Part shown: in pieces, positions 18,392-26,057 of the stretch
Position numbering within the stretch: the stretch's first letter is position 1
How the letters are laid out: every line of letters begins with the position of its first letter
Origin: Janibacter endophyticus
GTDB taxonomy: Bacteria; Actinomycetota; Actinomycetes; Actinomycetales; Dermatophilaceae
Assembly: GCF_016888335.1 (NCBI RefSeq)
Contig: NZ_JAFEJG010000004.1
Coordinates: forward strand, 682,001-746,000
Reading direction: 5' to 3'
DNA length: 64,000 bases
Program-made: the position numbers and the translations under genes
The notes under the pieces: generated by a model
Seen by the model: the letters and a program-made list of their open reading frames with translations, nothing else
Told to the model about the DNA's origin: nothing
The model's database searches: none

Positions 18392-18771
18392 AGCTGATCG
18401 CCGCCGTCGTGGGCTTCCTCCTCATGGGGGCCATGTCCGCCGTGCTCTGGGCCCAGGCCACCGAGCCGGCCGAGCCGGCCGTCCCGGGTGTCCAGATCGG
18501 GCAGCTCGCCGAGACGAGCAGCTCCTCGACGTCCGGCCCCACGTCGTCGACGACCACGAAGAAGCCGAGCGCGACCAAGAAGCCCAGCGCGACGAAGAAG
18601 CCCGCGCCGAAGCCCACCGCGACCCGTGCGCCGCAGCCCGCACCCAAGCCCCGGGCGACCCAGGCTCCCCGCACGGTCGCCCCGCCGCCCGTCGCGCCGC
18701 GCGCGACCTACGACGACGATGACGACTGGGACGATGACGACTGGGACGACGACGAGTGGGACGACGACTGA
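18388..18771 (+). CDS. Small membrane-anchored protein with acidic Trp/Asp tail
   Basis: This 127-residue protein has a hydrophobic N-terminus (~2-23) that is a signal peptide or anchor. A Ser/Thr stretch and a Lys/Pro/Thr/Ala-rich linker (~48-103, with KKPSAT repeated) follow. The last ~20 residues are nearly all Asp with Trp at regular intervals (DDDDDWDDDDWDDDEW). The linker should extend through the wall, and the acidic end could bind divalent cations or basic partners. I do not recognise a family. Its start overlaps the preceding stop (ATGA) and follows GGAGG, and a palindromic site at 18328 suggests separate induction. Confidence 0.75.
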   Translation: MKLIAAVVGFLLMGAMSAVLWAQATEPAEPAVPGVQIGQLAETSSSSTSGPTSSTTTKKPSATKKPSATKKPAPKPTATRAPQPAPKPRATQAPRTVAPPPVAPRATYDDDDDWDDDDWDDDEWDDD

Positions 18772-18786
18772 TCTCGCCCGCTGACG

Positions 18787-18818
18787 CGCCCGTCTCCTCC
18801 GCACGGGGGAGGCGGGCG
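18787..18818 (+). terminator. Hairpin terminator after the glycan operon
   Basis: Arms 18787-18800 and 18805-18818 pair over 14 positions (two of them G-U) around a GCAC loop. There is no T-run, as is common in high-GC actinobacteria. It sits 15 bp after the small-protein stop. Confidence 0.6.
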
Positions 18819-18845
18819 TCCGCCGTCCTCTCCTAGGGTGACCGG

Positions 18846-20213
18846 GTGCCGCTGCTCTCTTCCCTGCGCCGTTTCTTCGCGGTCGACGACCCCTGAGAGC
18901 GCCCCGGCCGCGCGCTCACCCGCGGGGACGTCATCGGCACCGCGGTCGTCGCGGTCCTCAGCCTGGCCACCCTCGAGCTGATGCGGGGCGTCGGCTCGCT
19001 GCGCCACGTCGAGGAGCCGCTCTGGCAGCAGTGGCTGCTCACCGCCGGGCCGTGCCTGCTGCTCCTCGGCCGGCGCCGCTGGCCGCTCGGGATCCTCGTC
19101 GGCGGGTCCGTCGCGTTCTGGGCCATCGCCACCTGCTCGCCGCTCATGGCCAGCCTGCTCACGACCCAGGTCGTCTACTTCACCCTCGTCTTCTCCGGGG
19201 TGGCTTGGGCCCGGCGCCGCTCCGAGATGGTGCTCGTCGTCGGCGCGGTCCTGCTGGCGATGGCCGCGTGGCTCGTGTGGGGGTTCGCCGTCGGCAACGT
19301 CGTCGACGAGTACATGGGGATCGACGATGCCCAGGCGACCACCGGGGCCCTCCCACCCGTCGTGTCCGGGGTCCTGCTCACCTCGCTCATCAACGTCGTC
19401 TTCTTTGGCGGCGCCGTCGGCGGCGGTCAGGTCTCCTGGCGCAACGCCCGGCAGCGGGCCCACCTCGCCGAGCAAGCCCGGACCATCCGCACCCAGGCCG
19501 ACGAGCTGCAGCGCCAGGCCGTCGTCGAAGAGCGCCTGCGGATCGCCCGCGAGCTCCATGACGTCGTCGCCCACCACGTCTCGGTCATCGGGGTCCAGGC
19601 CGGTGCCGCCCGCAAGGTCCTCGACCGCGACCCGGACGCCGCCCGTCAGGCGCTGAGCACGATCGAGGGGTCGAGCCGTGACGCGGTGACCCAGATGCGT
19701 GGCCTGCTCGGCACCCTGCGCACGGACCTGGCCGGCGGCGAGGGCGAAGGGGGTGGTGCGGGTGAGCGTGCCGCGGCGGCAGACCGTGGGCCGGAGCCAG
19801 GTCTGGAGGACATCGCCGACCTCGTGGCGGAGCGCAGCAGCGCCTCGCTGAGCGTCGTCCACGAGCTGGTCACCGACGGCCCGGACGCCCTCGACCGGGT
19901 GCCTGGCGCCTTGGGCCACTCGCTCTACCGCACCGCTCAGGAGTCCCTCACCAATGTCGCCAAGCACTCCACGGCTCGATCCGCCCGCGTCGTCGTGCGC
20001 GTCGAGGCGAGCGGCCCGGCCCCCTTCGCCGAGGTCGAGGTGAACGACGACGGGCGGCCCCGGCCCGGCACGTCCGGCTCGGGCCTCGGTCACATGGGCG
20101 TGCGCGAGCGCGCCGCCTCGCTCAGCGGGACGGTCGACATCGGGCCCCGGGCGCTCGGTGGCTACCGTGTCCGCCTGCGCGCCCCGCTCACCCCGACGAA
20201 GGACCCCGCATGA
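18846..20213 (+). CDS. NarL-type sensor histidine kinase with in-frame stop near its N-terminus
   Basis: The reading frame begins at a GTG at 18846 (MPLLSSLRRFFAVDDP), meets TGA at 18894-18896, and continues open to 20213. The sequence after the stop (ERPGRALTRGDVIG, then a hydrophobic helix) looks like normal coding sequence. The first usable start after it is ATG 18981, in the middle of TM helix 1, giving 410 residues. The rest is an intact kinase: several TM helices, a HisKA_3 domain with His193 counted from 18981 (ARELHDVVAHH), and a HATPase domain (SLTNVAKHS; GSGLGHMGVRERA). It partners the regulator at 20210. A TGG-to-TGA change or sequencing error would explain the stop. Confidence 0.85.
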
Positions 20214-20962
20214 CCGACACCCCTGAGCCCGCACCGACGGCGACCACCGAGGAGGTCCGGCGCGGACCCCTTCGCGTCCTCCTCGTCGACGACCAGCGCC
20301 TCATCCGCTCCGGTTTCGCGATGATGCTCTCCGGCGAGGACGACATCGAGGTCGTCGGGGAGGCCGGCGACGGGGTCGAGGCCGTGGCGCAGGCCGCCGA
20401 GCTGCGACCCGACCTCGTCCTCATGGACGTGCAGATGCCGCGCAAGGACGGGATCGCCGCGACCGCCGAGATCGTCGCCGCCGGGCTCGGCAAGGTCGTC
20501 GTGCTCACGACCTTCGACCGCGACGACTACCTCTTCGACGCGCTCGCCGCGGGAGCCAGCGGGTTCCTCCTCAAGAACGCCGATCCCGACGACCTCGTCG
20601 CCGCCGTCCGCGCGGTCGGCGACGGCAACGCGCTGCTCGCGCCCGAGGTGACCCGCCGGGTCATCGCCAAGATGGTCGAGCAGGGACGTGGCGACGAGCT
20701 CGCCGGCCCCGGTGGGCAGCCGGGCGGCGAGGCAGCGCCCGCACAGACCGAGCACGACCTCGCGCTGCTCACCGACCGCGAGCGCGAGGTCCTCGTCACC
20801 GTGGGGCGCGGGCGGTCCAACGCCGAGATCGCCGCCGAGCTCTTCATCGGTGAGGCGACGGTCAAGACCCACGTCTCGAACGTCCTCGCGAAGCTGCACC
20901 TGCGCGACCGCGTCCAGGCGGTCGTCGTCGCTCACGAGACCGGCATCGTCCACACCGGCTGA
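20210..20962 (+). CDS. NarL/LuxR-family response regulator
   Basis: This 250-residue regulator has a receiver domain that begins after a ~20-residue Thr/Pro/Glu-rich extension. Asp73 (VLMDVQMPRKDG) is the likely phospho-acceptor. An unusually long Gly/Gln/Ala-rich linker (~160-185) leads to a LuxR HTH (LLTDREREVLVTVGRGRSNA ... TVKTHVSNVLAKL). Its ATG overlaps the kinase stop by four bases, so the two form one system. The ABC-2 export genes that follow are a plausible target, as in many actinobacterial kinase-regulator-ABC arrangements. Confidence 0.94.
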   Translation: MTDTPEPAPTATTEEVRRGPLRVLLVDDQRLIRSGFAMMLSGEDDIEVVGEAGDGVEAVAQAAELRPDLVLMDVQMPRKDGIAATAEIVAAGLGKVVVLTTFDRDDYLFDALAAGASGFLLKNADPDDLVAAVRAVGDGNALLAPEVTRRVIAKMVEQGRGDELAGPGGQPGGEAAPAQTEHDLALLTDREREVLVTVGRGRSNAEIAAELFIGEATVKTHVSNVLAKLHLRDRVQAVVVAHETGIVHTG

Positions 20963-20975
20963 GTCGCCGCTCATG

Positions 20976-21081
20976 ACTCGCGGGTAGAGCGACCGTTGCC
21001 CCAGGAGTCCCGGTGCCCGCCCCCGGTTTGTCAGGGCTCCGGCACCGAGTGGCTCGAGCAACGGTCGTCGGACCCGCGAGT
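20976..21081. repeat. Long interrupted inverted repeat, possible structured RNA
   Basis: Left arm 20976-20999 (ACTCGCGGGT, four bases, CGACCGTTGC) is complementary to right arm 21058-21081 (GCAACGGTCG, four bases, ACCCGCGAGT). Within the ~58-bp interior a further 7-bp pair occurs (21011-21017 with 21041-21047, CGGTGCC/GGCACCG). The whole would fold as a long hairpin with an internal loop and an apical arm. No known RNA family is recognised. It lies between the regulator stop and the ABC ATPase gene. Confidence 0.6.
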
Positions 21082-21090
21082 AGCTTCGGG

Positions 21091-21145
21091 CTCCCCCTCG
21101 AGGGGGAGAGGTGCCCGGCCCAGGATCAGTCGCGCGGCTGATCCT
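21091..21145. promoter_or_regulatory. Two further palindromes before the ABC-2 operon
   Basis: An 18-bp perfect palindrome centred on CTCGAG occupies 21091-21108. A second inverted repeat, AGGATCAG (21122-21129) with CTGATCCT (21138-21145) around eight bases, follows. Either could be a terminator for the upstream regulator or an operator for the transporter whose ATG lies at 21177. Confidence 0.45.
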
Positions 21146-21176
21146 CTCGCTCCCCGTCCTTCGTAGGTTCGGTGTC

Positions 21177-22115
21177 ATGACGACGCGACCAGCGACCATC
21201 ACGGTCTCCGACCTGACCCGCCGCTTCGGCGACCGCACGGTCGTCGACGCGGTGAGCTTCACCGTGCCGGAGGGGCTGATGACCGGCTTCGTCGGCGGCA
21301 ACGGTGCCGGCAAGACGACGACCATGCGGATGATCATGGGCGTCCTCGGGATCCACGGCGGCGAGGTCCGTTGGGGCGACCACCCGGTGACCACCGCCGA
21401 GCGCCGTCGCATCGGCTACATGCCCGAGGAGCGGGGCCTCTACCCCAAGCAGAAGATCCTCGAGCAGCTCGTCTACCTCGCCTCCCTCAAGGGCGTCGAC
21501 CCGGGCGAGGCGAAGGGGGAGGCCCAGGGTCTCCTCGAGCGGTTCGGTCTCGGGGACCGGGCCGGCGACACGGTCGAGAAGCTCTCGCTCGGCAACCAGC
21601 AGCGGGTCCAGATCATCGCGGCCGTCATGTCGCGCCCGGCGGCGCTCGTCCTCGACGAGCCCTTCTCCGGGCTCGACCCGGCGGCCGTCGACTCCATGGC
21701 CGACCTGCTCCGTGAGCAGACCGCCCGCGGGGTGCCCGTGCTCTTCTCGAGCCACCAGCTCGACCTCGTCGAGCGGCTCTGCGACCGGCTGGTCGTTCTC
21801 GCCGCCGGTCAGGTCCGCGCCGAGGGCACGACCGAGGAGCTCCGCTCGCAGGGGCCGGTCCGCTACCGGCTCACTCTCGCCGGCGACGCCGGCTGGGTCC
21901 GCGCGGTCCCCGGGGTGCACTGCGTGGACATCGACGGGCCGACGGCCCTCCTCGAGCTCGATCCCGGCGGCGCACCAGGGGGCGCCGCCGGGGTCGACCC
22001 CGCCGATGAGCGCGTCGACCACCTGCTCCGCGAGGGCCTCGCGCGCGGCGGGGTCCGAGAGCTGGTCCGGGTCGTCCCGCCGCTGTCCGCCATCTACCGG
22101 GAGGTCACGGCATGA
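21177..22115 (+). CDS. ABC-2 type exporter ATPase (NatA-like)
   Basis: This 312-residue ATPase has Walker A GGNGAGKTTT near residues 40-49, a Q-loop region (IGYMPEERGLYPKQ), the signature LSLGNQQRVQ, Walker B ALVLDEPFSGLD and an H-loop (FSSHQLDL). The C-terminal ~90 residues form the accessory domain common in NatA/DrrA-type proteins. It pairs with the permease whose ATG overlaps its stop. NatAB-like pumps export Na+ or small toxic molecules; the cargo here is unknown. The ATG at 21177 is chosen because the frame upstream runs through the palindromes. Confidence 0.92.
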   Translation: MTTRPATITVSDLTRRFGDRTVVDAVSFTVPEGLMTGFVGGNGAGKTTTMRMIMGVLGIHGGEVRWGDHPVTTAERRRIGYMPEERGLYPKQKILEQLVYLASLKGVDPGEAKGEAQGLLERFGLGDRAGDTVEKLSLGNQQRVQIIAAVMSRPAALVLDEPFSGLDPAAVDSMADLLREQTARGVPVLFSSHQLDLVERLCDRLVVLAAGQVRAEGTTEELRSQGPVRYRLTLAGDAGWVRAVPGVHCVDIDGPTALLELDPGGAPGGAAGVDPADERVDHLLREGLARGGVRELVRVVPPLSAIYREVTA

Positions 22116-23320
22116 GCCGCACCGACACCCAGCCCACCGACCGCACGAAGAGCTCGGGCACCGCTCCTTGGCTGCTCGTCGCTCGGCGCGAGGTCACGGT
22201 CAAGCTCCGGGACAAGGCCTTCATCGGCGGCACGCTGATGTCGCTGGCGATCCTCGTCGCCGTCTTCGGCTTCCAGGCCTGGCAGTCCGAGCGGCACCGC
22301 GACGTCACGCTCGTGGCGACACCCGCCGCGGTCGAGATGGCTGACGCCGTCGTCGCTGCGACCCCCGGGATCGACGACAAGATCACGGTGCACCGGGCGG
22401 ACGCCGCCGACGAGGCCGCCGCCGAGTCCGCGCTCGCCGGGGGCGAGGCCGACGGATGGCTGCACGAGGTGGACGGCGCCTGGACGCTCGTCGGCTACGA
22501 GGACCAGGACGGCGCCCTGCAGCAGGTGGTCACCCAGACCGTTGCCCAGCAGGTGCTCGAGGCCAGGGCGCAGGAGGCTGGGACGACGGCCGCCGCGCTC
22601 ACGCAGGGCAGCGAGGTCCGCACGGCCCTGCTCGAGGGCGATGCCGACCAAGCGGCGCTCGGCCAGGCCGTCGGCTTCATCATGGCGATCCTCTTCTACT
22701 TCTCCGCGATGATGTTTGGCATGACGCTCGCGTCGAGCGTCGTCGAGGAGAAGCAGTCCCGGATCGTCGAGATCATCGCGACGTCGATGCCGACGACCCA
22801 GCTGCTCGCGGGCAAGATCCTCGGCAACGTCGTCCTCGCCGTCGGCCAGCTCGCGCTCTTCGTCGCCGTGGGCCTCGTCGGGATCACCTTCACCGACCTC
22901 GGCTCGATGCTGCCCAGCCTGAGCACCGGCATCCTCTGGTACGTCGCCTTCTACCTCGCCGGCTTCGTCCTCCTCGCGACCCTCTTCGCGGTCGCCGGCG
23001 CGCTGGCCAGCCGGGTCGAGGACGTCCAGTCGACGGCCACCCCGGTGACGATGCTGCTCATGGCGGTCTTCTTCTCCGCCCTCCTCGCGAGCGGCACGGT
23101 CGCCGAGGTGCTGTCCTGGCTGCCGCCCTTCTCCGCGGTGCTCATGCCGATGCGTCTCGTGTCGGGTACGGCCGACTGGTGGCAGGCGGGCCTCGCGCTG
23201 CTCGCGCTCGTCGCCGTCACCGCGGTGGTCCTCGTCGCCGCGACCCGGATCTACCGTCGGGCGCTGCTCCAGACGAGCGGCAAGCTCGGCTACAAGGAGG
23301 CGTGGAACGCCGAGGTCTGA
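22112..23320 (+). CDS. ABC-2 type exporter permease (NatB-like)
   Basis: This 402-residue membrane protein has one TM helix near 35-50, a large extracytoplasmic region (~55-180), then five to six TM helices (~188-390). The conserved SVVEEKQSRIVEIIATSMPTT motif of the ABC2_membrane_3 family follows the second helix. It forms the membrane channel for the ATPase encoded just upstream, with a four-base overlap (ATGA). It ends the operon, and a strong convergent hairpin follows 10 bp after the stop. Confidence 0.92.
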   Translation: MSRTDTQPTDRTKSSGTAPWLLVARREVTVKLRDKAFIGGTLMSLAILVAVFGFQAWQSERHRDVTLVATPAAVEMADAVVAATPGIDDKITVHRADAADEAAAESALAGGEADGWLHEVDGAWTLVGYEDQDGALQQVVTQTVAQQVLEARAQEAGTTAAALTQGSEVRTALLEGDADQAALGQAVGFIMAILFYFSAMMFGMTLASSVVEEKQSRIVEIIATSMPTTQLLAGKILGNVVLAVGQLALFVAVGLVGITFTDLGSMLPSLSTGILWYVAFYLAGFVLLATLFAVAGALASRVEDVQSTATPVTMLLMAVFFSALLASGTVAEVLSWLPPFSAVLMPMRLVSGTADWWQAGLALLALVAVTAVVLVAATRIYRRALLQTSGKLGYKEAWNAEV

Positions 23321-23330
23321 GGCGACAGCG

Positions 23331-23371
23331 CGAAGGGGTGAGCCTCCCTCAGCGGGAGGCTCACCCCTTCG
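23331..23371. terminator. Bidirectional hairpin terminator between ABC-2 permease and dedA
   Basis: Arms 23331-23348 and 23354-23371 are perfectly complementary over 18 bp around TCAGC. It serves convergent genes. The outer 8 bp of each arm are the window-wide octamer CGAAGGGG and its complement. Confidence 0.85.
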
Positions 23372-23385
23372 TCGTGCCCGGCGGG

Positions 23386-24036
23386 TCAGGTCAGGGTGTC
23401 GGGGTCGATCTCGTGGTCGGGGTCGTGGCTGCGCCGCTTGTTGCGACGGACGAGGAAGATCACCCAGGCGACGACCGCAAGGACGATGAGCACGTAGATG
23501 ACCTTGCTGATCGGGTCGATGTACTGCTCGACGACGTGGTACCTCGAGCCGAGGGCGTAGCCGGCGGAGATGAGCGCGGTGTTCCACAGCAGGGAGCCGG
23601 CGGTGGTCATCGCGAGGAAGCCGGTGAGCGGCATCCGGTCGACGCCCGCAGGGATCGAGATCAGGCTGCGGATGCCGGGGATGAGCCGGCCGAAGAAGAC
23701 CGCCTTGCGGCCGTGCCTCGTGAACCACGTGTCGGCCTTGTCGACGTCCGAGACGTCGACGAGCGGCATCCGGTGCGCGATGACGCGCAGCCGGTCCATG
23801 CCGACGACCGCGCCGAAGCCGTAGAGGAGCAGGGCGCCGGTCACCGATCCGAGGGTGGCCCAGAGGACGGCCTCGACGATCGTGTACTCCCCGTTGGCGG
23901 CGGTGAAGCCGGCGAGCGGCAGGACGACCTCGCTGGGGATCGGCGGGAAGAGGTTCTCGAGGAAGATCGCCAGCGCGATGCCGGGTCCTCCGACGGACTC
24001 CATGATCCCGAGGACCCAGTCGATGAGCTGTTGCAT
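23386..24036 (-). CDS. DedA family membrane protein
   Basis: This 216-residue protein has the DedA/SNARE-associated pattern: an amphipathic start, the ENLFPPIPSEVVLP motif with the family's key acidic residue, and later FGRLIPGIRSLISIPAGVDRM, the conserved FxRxxPxxR region. About five hydrophobic segments and a basic, His/Asp-containing tail complete it. DedA proteins flip or scramble lipids, including polyprenyl phosphate and phosphatidylethanolamine, at the inner membrane. The ATG at 24036 (MQQLIDWVLG) fits the family N-terminus; the upstream in-frame extension is leader DNA. Confidence 0.93.
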   Translation of the reverse strand: MQQLIDWVLGIMESVGGPGIALAIFLENLFPPIPSEVVLPLAGFTAANGEYTIVEAVLWATLGSVTGALLLYGFGAVVGMDRLRVIAHRMPLVDVSDVDKADTWFTRHGRKAVFFGRLIPGIRSLISIPAGVDRMPLTGFLAMTTAGSLLWNTALISAGYALGSRYHVVEQYIDPISKVIYVLIVLAVVAWVIFLVRRNKRRSHDPDHEIDPDTLT

Positions 24037-24166
24037 GCCGCCCTTCCCGCGGTCGGTGCGCCCCGCGGCGGGGCGTTCGCTCTGCCCAGGGTAGGCGGGG
24101 GCGCCTGGGAGTGTGCTGTGCCGGCGGTGTGATCCCTGCCCGGGCGCCGGGCTAGGTTGGTCGACC

Positions 24167-24820
24167 GTGAGCGAAGGGGTCGAAGGTCGGGTCGTGGGGG
24201 TGGGCCCCTGGGACGGGCCGTGGCCGGAGGACGACCGCCTCGACCCCGAGCTGCTCAGGGAGGGCGACCGGCGCAACGTCCTCGACCGGTACCGCTACTG
24301 GCGCCACGAGGCGATCGTCGCCGACCTCGAGACGCGCCGGCACGGCTTCCACGTCGCGATCGAGAACTGGGAGCACGACTTCAACATCGGCTCGGTCGTC
24401 CGGACCGCCAACGCCCTCGGTGCCGCGGCCTTCCACATCGTCGGCCGTCGCCGGTGGAACCGTCGGGGCGCCATGGTCACCGACCGCTACCAGGTTGAGC
24501 ACCACCACCCCACCGTCGCGGACTTCGCGGCCTGGGCGAAGGGGGAGGGGCTGACGGTCGTCGGGATCGACAACGTCCCCGGTGCGGTGCCGTTGGAGAC
24601 CTTCGACCTGCCCCGTGAGTGCGTGCTGGTCCTCGGCCAGGAGGGGCCGGGGATCTCACCGGAGATGCTCACTGCGTGCGACGTCGTCCTCGAGATCGGG
24701 CAGCACGGCTCGACCCGCTCGATGAACGCCGGCGCCGCCGCTGCGATCGCCATGCACGCCTGGGTCCGACGTCACGTCCACGGCCAGCGGCCGGCCGGGG
24801 CCGCGCCCGAGGTCCCCTAG
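24167..24820 (+). CDS. TrmH/SpoU-family RNA methyltransferase
   Basis: This 217-residue SPOUT methyltransferase carries the three family motifs: NIGSVVRTANALGA (motif 1, conserved Arg), CVLVLGQEGPGIS (motif 2) and QHGSTRSMNAGAAAAIAMHA (motif 3), which form the trefoil knot that binds S-adenosylmethionine. It should 2'-O-methylate a tRNA or rRNA ribose; the site cannot be told from sequence. The GTG at 24167 starts MSEGVEG. The N-terminal ~60 residues (WPEDDRLDPELLREGD) are an extension seen in actinobacterial members. Confidence 0.9.
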   Translation: MSEGVEGRVVGVGPWDGPWPEDDRLDPELLREGDRRNVLDRYRYWRHEAIVADLETRRHGFHVAIENWEHDFNIGSVVRTANALGAAAFHIVGRRRWNRRGAMVTDRYQVEHHHPTVADFAAWAKGEGLTVVGIDNVPGAVPLETFDLPRECVLVLGQEGPGISPEMLTACDVVLEIGQHGSTRSMNAGAAAAIAMHAWVRRHVHGQRPAGAAPEVP

Positions 24821-24857
24821 CGGCTCCGTGCCCGGGTCGGCCTGGGAGGATCGGGGC

Positions 24858-26057
24858 ATGAGCTCGCTCGGTCCCTCTCGCCGTTCGCAGGTCCCGCCCT
24901 TCACGGTCATGGAGGTGCTGGCCCGGGTTGCGCAGCTGCGCGCCGAGGGGCGCGACGTCATCTCGCTCTGCGCGGGGGAGCCGTCCGGCGGGGCGCCGGA
25001 CGCGGTGTCGCTGGCGGCCGCCGAGCTGCACGCCTCCCGTCGGCCGCTGACCTACACCCCGGCGCTGGGCACGGCCGCGCTGCGGGCAGCGATCGCCGGC
25101 CACTACCGACGCTGGTACGACCTCGATGTCCCGCCTGGCCGGGTCGCCGTCACCACGGGCAGCTCGGGGGCCTTCGTCCTGGCCTTCCTCGCGGCCTTCG
25201 ACGCCGGTGACCGGGTCGCGCTCGCCCGGCCCGGCTACCCCGCCTACCGCAACATCCTCAGCAGCCTGGGTTGCGAAGTGGTCGACCTCGACTGCGGCGC
25301 GGACGTGCGCTACCAGCCGACCCCGGCGATGCTCGACGAGGCCCACTCGCAGGCCCCGCTCGCTGGTCTCGTGCTCGCCTCGCCGGCGAACCCGACCGGC
25401 ACGATGGTCGACCGCGCCGAGCTCACGGCGATCACTCACTGGTGCCGGGAGCACGACGTCCGCCTCGTGAGCGACGAGATCTACCACGGTGTCACCTACC
25501 CCGAGCCCGGCGGGCCCGACCCGCGCGGGGTGTGCGCGGCGGAGATCGACGACGGCGTCGTCGTCATCAGCTCGTTCAGCAAGTACTGGGGCATGACCGG
25601 CTGGCGGCTGGGCTGGATGCTCATGCCCGAGGACCTCGCCGCGGCCGTCGACGCGCTGGCCGGCAGCATCGCGCTCTGCCCGCCCGTCCCGGCCCAGGAG
25701 GCGGCCGTCGCAGCCTTCGAACCGGCGGCACTGGAGCAGTGCGAAGGGGGCGTGGCCGAGTTCGCGCACACCCGTCGTCTCCTGCTCGAGGCGGCACCGC
25801 GGCTGGGCTGGGGGGCCGCGGCCCCGGCCGACGGCGCCTTCTACTACTACGCCCACCTCGGCCGGCAGCTGGAGCGGTGGCGGGACGCGCCCACCTACGC
25901 CGCGGCGCTGCTCGACGCGACCGGTGTCGCGGTGACGCCGGGCAACGACTTCGACGGCGTCGCCGGTCACGAGCACGTGCGTCTGAGCTTCGCCGCCGGC
26001 CCAGCCGCTGTCGCCGAGGCGGTGGAGCGGATCGCCGCCTGGCAGGGAGGGTCGTGA
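24858..26057 (+). CDS. Class I/II pyridoxal-phosphate aminotransferase
   Basis: This 399-residue fold-type I aminotransferase has a substrate-binding SLCAGEPSGGAP region, an ASPANPTGTM motif, VSDEIYHGVTY and the PLP-binding lysine in ISSFSKYWGMTGWRLGWM. A C-terminal Arg in HVRLSFA binds the substrate carboxylate. It resembles aspartate/aromatic-type aminotransferases, but the exact amino acid is not predictable. The ATG at 24858 follows GGGAGGATCGGGGC. Its stop is adjacent to the ATG of the mechanosensitive channel gene. Confidence 0.9.
   Translation: MSSLGPSRRSQVPPFTVMEVLARVAQLRAEGRDVISLCAGEPSGGAPDAVSLAAAELHASRRPLTYTPALGTAALRAAIAGHYRRWYDLDVPPGRVAVTTGSSGAFVLAFLAAFDAGDRVALARPGYPAYRNILSSLGCEVVDLDCGADVRYQPTPAMLDEAHSQAPLAGLVLASPANPTGTMVDRAELTAITHWCREHDVRLVSDEIYHGVTYPEPGGPDPRGVCAAEIDDGVVVISSFSKYWGMTGWRLGWMLMPEDLAAAVDALAGSIALCPPVPAQEAAVAAFEPAALEQCEGGVAEFAHTRRLLLEAAPRLGWGAAAPADGAFYYYAHLGRQLERWRDAPTYAAALLDATGVAVTPGNDFDGVAGHEHVRLSFAAGPAAVAEAVERIAAWQGGS

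Noticed and set aside
20976-21081. MITE-like mobile element
   Set aside because: The inverted ends are suggestive, but no target-site duplication, second copy or transposase is visible in the window.
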